From positions 124,001 through 188,000 of the forward strand of contig NZ_PXNN01000011.1 in NCBI RefSeq assembly GCF_003007685.1: 64,000 nucleotides of DNA, given 5' to 3'. The stretch comes from Marinobacter halophilus. GTDB lineage: Bacteria > Pseudomonadota > Gammaproteobacteria > Pseudomonadales > Oleiphilaceae. A program made the position numbers and the translations under genes. Positions 63,719 to 64,000 of the stretch are shown here, piece after piece (the stretch's first letter is position 1; each line of letters starts with the position of its first letter). Below the pieces are notes generated by a model. The model was not told where the DNA came from and did no database searches. It saw nothing but the letters and a program-made list of their open reading frames with translations.

Positions 63719-64000
63719 ATGGCTGATAGCCAGGCCGCACGTTCACCGCACCTGCCCGGCGACCTCGCCGTCTGGTTCTTCATCTTCGCGGAACTGGCGG
63801 TGTTCGGCATCATGTTCATCGGCTTCGGCGTAGCCCGGAGCCTGGACCCGGCCACTTTCTCCGCCGGCCGGGAAGTGCTGCACCCCTGGACCGGCCTGGT
63901 CAACACCATTGGCCTGATCACCGCCAGCTACCTGGTAGCCCTGTCTGTTCACCGGCTGCGCGACGGCAAGCCCGGCACCGCCGTCCTGTTGTGGGGCGCC
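63719..64000 (+). CDS. norE: NorE-like cytochrome c oxidase subunit III family protein (3' end outside window)
   Basis: The first 94 residues are visible. They begin with a short soluble stretch, then LPGDLAVWFFIFAELAVFGIMF and VNTIGLITASYLVALSVH, the first two membrane helices of the COX3/NorE family. NorE accompanies norCBD in many denitrifiers and raises NO reductase activity. The ATG at 63719 has GGAGG 5 bases upstream and lies 11 bases after norD. The right edge cuts the gene. Confidence 0.87.
   Translation, partial: MADSQAARSPHLPGDLAVWFFIFAELAVFGIMFIGFGVARSLDPATFSAGREVLHPWTGLVNTIGLITASYLVALSVHRLRDGKPGTAVLLWGA

Overview
The window looks like chromosome from a marine, facultatively anaerobic, denitrifying gammaproteobacterium, most likely Marinobacter or a close relative. 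This is inferred from gene content and protein style; no 16S gene is present. I see no transposases, integrases, tRNAs, rRNAs or CRISPR arrays. Genes are densely packed on both strands.

Layout. 1-1395: the 5' part of a hemerythrin-GGDEF-EAL signalling protein that runs off the left edge. 1467-7462: an iron-type uptake locus in which a Fur-like box lies between a TonB-dependent receptor and a leftward permease-ATPase-binding protein-NnrS operon. 7673-10611: a periplasmic PilJ/NarX-type sensor domain, a cytochrome P450 and two small genes. 10648-19718: anaerobic metabolism. This holds class III ribonucleotide reductase (nrdD with its glycyl-radical domain on a separate 48-residue gene, plus nrdG) behind a cobalamin riboswitch, the O2-independent ubiquinone genes ubiU/ubiV, a nitrate-sensing-type chemoreceptor and hemN. 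19903-25270: two photolyase/cryptochrome-family genes, an orphan binding-protein-like sensor, a HAD phosphatase and a DUF2256 gene. 25342-35243: leftward membrane genes, comprising YihY, a universal stress protein, a BCCT carrier and a nine-gene Mrp/Mnh-type cation/proton antiporter operon ordered like the Mrp half of archaeal membrane-bound hydrogenase. 35526-54557: a copper/heavy-metal region with a Met-rich periplasmic protein, CusCBA, a HupE-like protein and its membrane partner, a Cu+-type P-ATPase, CopA/CopB and a cupredoxin, a two-component system and an HMA-CDF fusion. 54572-57908: a reprolysin-like metalloprotease with a GlyGly-CTERM tail, an overlapping lipoprotein gene and a divergent rhombosortase. 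57871-58794: an AEC carrier. 58982-64000: the nitric oxide reductase operon norC-norB-(4Fe-4S protein)-norD-norE, cut at the right edge.

How it fits together. Matches to the FNR/ANR/DNR box (TTGAY-N4-ATCAA) sit upstream of ubiU, hemN, norCB, the NIT-domain chemoreceptor and the PilJ-type sensor, so much of the window is probably switched on by low oxygen or NO. A tandem repeat TTCAG-N6-TTCAG, one helical turn apart, occurs upstream of four copper-related units, including the response regulator's own promoter. It is a good candidate for that regulator's binding site. The most interesting items are this repeat, the split NrdD under B12 control, the linked GlyGly-CTERM protease and rhombosortase, the Fur-boxed receptor/ABC/NnrS locus, and the antiporter operon whose third ND-like subunit has lost a key glutamate.
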